From NCBI GenBank assembly GCA_012523945.1, contig JAAYSO010000035.1, forward strand, positions 1 through 64,000: DNA of 64,000 nucleotides, in the 5' to 3' direction. This stretch comes from Bacillota bacterium (GTDB lineage: Bacteria > Bacillota > Dethiobacteria > Dethiobacterales > Dethiobacteraceae). Position 1 is the first letter of the stretch. Every line of letters starts with the position of its first letter. This document shows, one piece after another, positions 60,108 to 64,000 of this stretch. The translations under genes were made by a program, and so were the position numbers. The notes beneath the pieces were generated by a model that saw only the letters and a program-made list of their open reading frames with translations, had not been told where the DNA came from and ran no database searches.

Positions 60108-61307
60108 ATGGAAAACTATATTGAACACAACAATATCCCGGTTTGGGGCGAGTATGACGTTATTGTTGTAGGAGGAGGTGTTGCCGGTGTCAGTGCTGCT
60201 TTGGCAGCGAAAAGAAATGGCTGTAAAACACTTTTAGTGGAAAAAAGTGTGATGCTGGGAGGACTGGCAACCCTAGGGCTTATAGCCATTTATCTGCCGC
60301 TTTGTGATGGCAGGGGCAGAAAAGTGATAGGCGGCATTGCGGAAGAACTATTACAGCTTGCTATCAAATATGGTTATGATAATTTGCCGCCGGAGTGGGA
60401 AAAGGGATGCAATAGGGTGGAGACACGACGCCGTTATATGACTATTTTTTCACCGGCCGAATTTGTCATTGCCCTTGATGAAGTTATGCAACAAGAAGGT
60501 GTGGACCTCTTATTTGATACAGTTTTTAGCAAACCTGTAATGGAAAACGGTATTTGTCAAGGGGTAATTTTAGAGAATAAATCTGGGCGGATTGCTTACC
60601 GGGGAAAAATGATTGTAGATACTACAGGCGATGCAGACATTATGTTCAGAGCAGGAGCAGATTGTGTGGAAAGCCTGAATTGGCTGTCATACTGGGCTTA
60701 TTCCACGAGCTTAGCGCAGATGAAAAAAGCAGTAGAAACGGCAAATATTGTGGACGGTATCCGTTTACAATGGTTTGGCGGTGAGGCAGACGGAAGGCAT
60801 GCCGTTAAAGGAGCAAAAAAATATTATGGCACAAATGCACACGAAGTGACAGAATTTATTCTCAAGGGTAGAGAGCTGTTAAAAAGTAATTTAGATAACG
60901 CAAAAGCCAAGCAAAGAGCTTACATTACCCTGCCCGGAATGGCTCAATTTAGGACAACACGCAGGATAAACGGGTTTTATGTGTTGCGTGAAAACGACAT
61001 TAATACACATTTTGATGATTCTATTGGCACTACGGGCGATTGGCGAAAAGCAGGTCCTGTCATGGAAATTCCCTATCGTAGTTTGATCGCACCCGGTATT
61101 GCTAATATCATTACAGCCGGTCGGACAATTGCTGCAGACGGGGATGCCTGGGAAATAACGCGGGTAATTCCACCTGCCGCCATGACCGGGGAAGCTGCCG
61201 GGACAGCTGCAGCCTTGGCTGTGCAAAAAAGGTGCAGTTTGGCAGATTTGCCTGTGGTCGATTTACAGCATGCTTTAGAACAGGCAGGAGTGCTTATTCA
61301 TTTCTGA
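60108..61307 (+). CDS. FAD-dependent oxidoreductase (FAD_oxidored type), first copy
   Basis: Predicted flavoprotein of 399 aa. The dinucleotide fold starts at residue 17 with YDVIVVGGGVAGVSAAL, followed by LGGLATLG, DTTGDAD and a C-terminal NIITAGRTIAADGDAWEITR for the flavin. Members of this group act on diverse carbon substrates or serve as subunits of reductases; the substrate is unknown. GGAGG precedes the ATG. It opens an operon with the UGSC-like gene and a second FAD oxidoreductase. Confidence 0.85.
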   Translation: MENYIEHNNIPVWGEYDVIVVGGGVAGVSAALAAKRNGCKTLLVEKSVMLGGLATLGLIAIYLPLCDGRGRKVIGGIAEELLQLAIKYGYDNLPPEWEKGCNRVETRRRYMTIFSPAEFVIALDEVMQQEGVDLLFDTVFSKPVMENGICQGVILENKSGRIAYRGKMIVDTTGDADIMFRAGADCVESLNWLSYWAYSTSLAQMKKAVETANIVDGIRLQWFGGEADGRHAVKGAKKYYGTNAHEVTEFILKGRELLKSNLDNAKAKQRAYITLPGMAQFRTTRRINGFYVLRENDINTHFDDSIGTTGDWRKAGPVMEIPYRSLIAPGIANIITAGRTIAADGDAWEITRVIPPAAMTGEAAGTAAALAVQKRCSLADLPVVDLQHALEQAGVLIHF

Positions 61308-61430
61308 TTTGCCGGCAACGGCTATGAGCGGGAAAGAAGTGAGTGGATGTAAGGTAGTGGTTTAAAGTTAACGGTAAATAGATTAACAAGTCAGAATACT
61401 GTCAATTTACTTGTCCTTGAAAGGAGTAAG

Positions 61431-63152
61431 ATGCGCGTGAGTGGTGTTTTGCATCAAATTTTAGATCCCCGAGGCTATCAGGAAAGACCGTTGCTTAAAT
61501 TGGCACCAAGGGTCAGCCTGAAGGAATTACAAGAGGGCAAAATACTTTTCTACAATAACACTAAATTAGGTTTTTGTAATTACGGGGAAGTTTTTGTCCG
61601 CATTAAAGAACGTTTTCAGGAAATGGGGATTTCAAACTTTGTTGATTATTGTGAGACGGTTCGGGGTAAAGACACACAGCGGCTGGAAGAATATGCAGCA
61701 ATGTTGGCGGAAGAGAAGCCTATTGCAGCCATCGTAGCCTTAGGTGATATGGGAACGTCCCCGGCTACTTGCATTGTCACTATTGCCCTTGAAAAACTAG
61801 GTATTCCCAGTGTTTATATTACAGCGCCTCCCGGGGGCGAATTGGTAGAGGGTGTTGCTTTTTACCGGGCAGGCCGCCTTTGCCTGTGTAAAATTGATAT
61901 TTACCAGGCCAGTACTAAGGAGGAAGTACGGGCACAAATTGACCTTAAATGGGATTACATTATCGATTCACTGACGGCAACAGGGGAGAAACTGGAGGAA
62001 GTAGCACACATTGATTTTCAACTTGATGCTGTCCCGCCCGCCGGAAACGGCATTCTTGACATTACGGAAAGAATTAATATTTCTGAAGATAAACTTTATG
62101 AACCAGGTTGTTATCTGGAAGAAATCAATGATTATTTTAATGAATTGCACATTAGTGATGGCTTGCCCATCATACCGCCAACACAGGCCCGTTACGAAAA
62201 AATGCTGGAATATTGCCCCTTTGATCCGGATATGGTTTTATGGCGTGAGATTGGTCCTACCGGCAAAAATGTAACTGTCAAAGATGTAGCTATTGCCGCC
62301 GTAATGGCAGGATGTAAACCGAAAGCTATGCCCGTCTTAATTGCTGCTTTCAAAGCTATGGCCAATGAAAAGTATAACTTGCTGCAGTCAGTGACGACTT
62401 CCCATCCCGGCGGCAATTTGGTTCTGGTTAGCGGGCCTATAGCACAGGAAATCGGCCTTTCAGGCAAAGCGGGCTGTATGGGGCCCGGATATCCTGCAAA
62501 TGCCACCCTTGGGCGTGCAGTCAATCTGGTGATTATGAATGTTTGCCGTTCTGTACCCGGCATCTGTGATCTTGATTGTCTGGCTTCGCAAGCAGAATTT
62601 ACATATTGTTTTGCAGAAGAACCCAGTTTAGCACAGTGGGAAATGATTAATGAAGAGCATTACGATGCGGAGACAACTACTGTTTATGTCTTAAAAGCAG
62701 AACCTCAACATGATATTATCGACTTCTTAAGTTTAAACGGCCATGACCTCTTAGATACAATCACAGATTGTTGCACAACTTTAGGCTCAAATAACGCTTA
62801 TATTCCGGGGCCGCTTGTACTGGCTCTAACACCTGACCATGGGATGATGCTGAAAAAAGCCGGATATACCAAAGATATGATTCGTGAACATATTCATCTG
62901 CGCGCCGTTCATGATGTGCCTATGGTAAGAAACAGGGGGTTAGTACCTGTCAGGCCTCCCGAGTTTGAAAATAAGCATCCTATGCCTGTAACCCGTACAC
63001 CTAAAGATATTGAAATTGTCGTTGTCGGTGGCCGGGGTGGCCATTCCGGAGTAATTTTGCCTTGGGCGCTGCACAGTGAAGGTATTGTTGAGCCGGTAGC
63101 ACTACCTAATGGCAAACCGGCACGTTCCATTGAAGAGTTTAAAAGAAAATAG
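61431..63152 (+). CDS. UGSC-like domain fused to a DGLP-motif domain
   Basis: Protein of 573 aa, function unknown. The N-terminal part (about 35-170) follows UGSC-family (seleno)proteins: LFYNNTKLG, then ALGDMGTSPATC and ALEKLGIPSVYI. The redox motif U/C-G-S-C is Met107-Gly-Thr-Ser110, with Cys114 behind it, so a standard redox pair is missing. The rest (about 230-573) contains SDGLPIIPPT, AAVMAGCKPKAMPVL, HPGGNLVLVSGP and VVVGGRGGHSGV, features of a second domain often encoded beside UGSC proteins. AAAGGAG precedes the ATG. No in-frame UGA. Confidence 0.65.
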   Translation: MRVSGVLHQILDPRGYQERPLLKLAPRVSLKELQEGKILFYNNTKLGFCNYGEVFVRIKERFQEMGISNFVDYCETVRGKDTQRLEEYAAMLAEEKPIAAIVALGDMGTSPATCIVTIALEKLGIPSVYITAPPGGELVEGVAFYRAGRLCLCKIDIYQASTKEEVRAQIDLKWDYIIDSLTATGEKLEEVAHIDFQLDAVPPAGNGILDITERINISEDKLYEPGCYLEEINDYFNELHISDGLPIIPPTQARYEKMLEYCPFDPDMVLWREIGPTGKNVTVKDVAIAAVMAGCKPKAMPVLIAAFKAMANEKYNLLQSVTTSHPGGNLVLVSGPIAQEIGLSGKAGCMGPGYPANATLGRAVNLVIMNVCRSVPGICDLDCLASQAEFTYCFAEEPSLAQWEMINEEHYDAETTTVYVLKAEPQHDIIDFLSLNGHDLLDTITDCCTTLGSNNAYIPGPLVLALTPDHGMMLKKAGYTKDMIREHIHLRAVHDVPMVRNRGLVPVRPPEFENKHPMPVTRTPKDIEIVVVGGRGGHSGVILPWALHSEGIVEPVALPNGKPARSIEEFKRK

Positions 63153-63177
63153 CGGCAGAAAAAAGGGGAGGAAGTTA

Positions 63178-64000
63178 ATGGAAAAGTATGGTGATTTTGA
63201 TGTTGTTGTCGTTGGTGGTGGTACTTCCGGAGTTGCGGCAGCCATTGCCTCAGCGCGGGCGGGTGCTAAAACTATTTTAATTGAACGAATTGGCACATTG
63301 GGTGGGCAAATGAATGTCTCCGGTCCTCCGGGATTTGCCTATGCCTACATGTTTAATGCACGCAAGGAGCAAATTATTGGCGGCATTATGGAAGAAACAC
63401 ATAATAGACTGTTAAAAGAGGGCCATGCACTGCCCCATACAACCCCTGACTTTAGAATAGGTTATTCTTTTTCCCTGGTTGATCCCGATTATTGGGGCTT
63501 GCTTATCTTTGAAATGATGACGGAAAATAATGTAGAACTATTGCTATATTCTGTTGCCGTCGATGTTGTCAAAGAAGGCGACAAAGTGACAGGTGTGATT
63601 GTAGAAAACCCGTCAGGCCGCCAAGTGGTATTTGGCAAGGTTGTGATTGATTGTACCGGGGAAGGACATATTGCAGCCAGGGCAGGAGCTCCATATGAGC
63701 AAGTGCCAAAGGAAGAACTTGAACCACATACAGTATCCTTTACTATGGACGGTGTAGATTGGGACGAAGTTTTGCAGTACATCCGTGAAAATGTTTATGA
63801 TTTTAACCCTATGGTTACTCCCTATCTTGATTGGACAGATGAACAGGTAAGAGAGCGGATCAAACAAGTTACAGACGTGAGGGAAATCAGCAATTTTATG
63901 GGCTTCTATTCACTGCGCGACAAAGCATTGGCTGCAGGAGACTGGCATCCCTACAGTGGGGTTGGTTTCTTTATCATGCCGCGAGAAAATGGTGTCATTC
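63178..64000 (+). CDS. FAD-dependent oxidoreductase, second copy (partial)
   Basis: First 274 residues of a flavoprotein cut by the window edge. It has DFDVVVVGGGTSGVAAAIAS, LGGQMNVSG, a VVIDCTGEGHIAARAG segment and SFTMDGVDW. It belongs to the same FAD_oxidored group as the gene at 60.1 kb but is clearly different in sequence. GGGGAGG precedes the ATG, 25 bases after the UGSC-like gene, so co-transcription is likely. The C-terminus and any further operon genes lie outside the window. Confidence 0.85.
   Translation, partial: MEKYGDFDVVVVGGGTSGVAAAIASARAGAKTILIERIGTLGGQMNVSGPPGFAYAYMFNARKEQIIGGIMEETHNRLLKEGHALPHTTPDFRIGYSFSLVDPDYWGLLIFEMMTENNVELLLYSVAVDVVKEGDKVTGVIVENPSGRQVVFGKVVIDCTGEGHIAARAGAPYEQVPKEELEPHTVSFTMDGVDWDEVLQYIRENVYDFNPMVTPYLDWTDEQVRERIKQVTDVREISNFMGFYSLRDKALAAGDWHPYSGVGFFIMPRENGVI

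Noticed and set aside
60108-64000. Selenocysteine codon in the UGSC-like operon
   Set aside because: No in-frame UGA occurs in the three frames, and the motif position is an ATG codon.
1-64000. CRISPR arrays, tRNA or rRNA genes
   Set aside because: No regularly spaced repeats and no tRNA or rRNA signature sequences were found on reading either strand.

Overview
The window looks like chromosomal DNA of a strictly anaerobic, endospore-forming Firmicute of the Clostridia (Peptococcaceae/Syntrophomonadaceae-like gene content). The evidence is an uninterrupted sigma-K gene, an AbrB-type regulator, a BofC-like protein, a pyrR-free pyrB, a complete electron-bifurcating [FeFe]-hydrogenase locus with its three maturases, and AGGAGG-type ribosome binding sites with frequent TTG and GTG starts. 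I see no rRNA, tRNA, CRISPR array, insertion sequence or prophage. Species cannot be assigned from the sequence alone.

Layout. 1-6.7 kb: mixed metabolic genes (alpha/beta hydrolase, pyrB, aroD, a membrane ferredoxin, bioY behind a BirA operator, thiE, a methyltransferase, a MarR regulator). 6.9-19.9 kb: housekeeping genes on the plus strand (coaE, lytic transglycosylase, yebC, BofC-like, PRC-barrel, AI-2E permease, then alaS-ireB-aldo/keto reductase-ruvX-DUF1292-mltG-U32-PBP). 19.9-23.1 kb: a cobalamin riboswitch with cbiB and cobD, then sigK. 23.2-29.2 kb, minus strand: two tandem copies of a two-gene unit, a membrane-anchored DUF4430-like surface protein followed by an SbmA/ABCD-type ABC transporter. 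29.8-32.9 kb, minus strand: feoA-feoB and an MntR-like regulator.

33.1-45.6 kb: a thirteen-gene hydrogenase region. hydE-hydF-hydG make the H-cluster. A probable sensory module follows (DRTGG, anti-sigma-type ATPase, HfsB-like hydrogenase relative, DRTGG, PHP phosphoesterase). Then come the bifurcating enzyme genes (NuoE-like, ATPase, 2Fe-2S protein, NuoF-like, catalytic HydA), with a Rex-like operator before the NuoE-like gene. 46.1-49.8 kb: thiL-tsaE-tsaB-rimI-tsaD. 49.86-49.96 kb: six co-oriented DnaA-box-like sequences upstream of murC. 51.5-59.8 kb: a radical SAM/PDZ protein, an SLC13 transporter, a free-standing MetH-activation-like domain, a phosphodiesterase, a PAS-GAF-PAS protein, AbrB, Hsp33 and DegV. 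60.1-64.0 kb: FAD oxidoreductase, UGSC-like fusion protein and a second FAD oxidoreductase cut by the window edge. I cannot assign a reaction to this last operon.

The best candidates for something undescribed are (i) the duplicated DUF4430-like protein/ABC transporter units, which I suspect move corrinoids or a similar ligand, (ii) the FAD/UGSC-like operon at the right edge, (iii) the hydrogenase sensory module, (iv) the isolated DnaA-box cluster, and (v) two genes whose ribosome binding site lies inside the terminator-like hairpin of the gene before.
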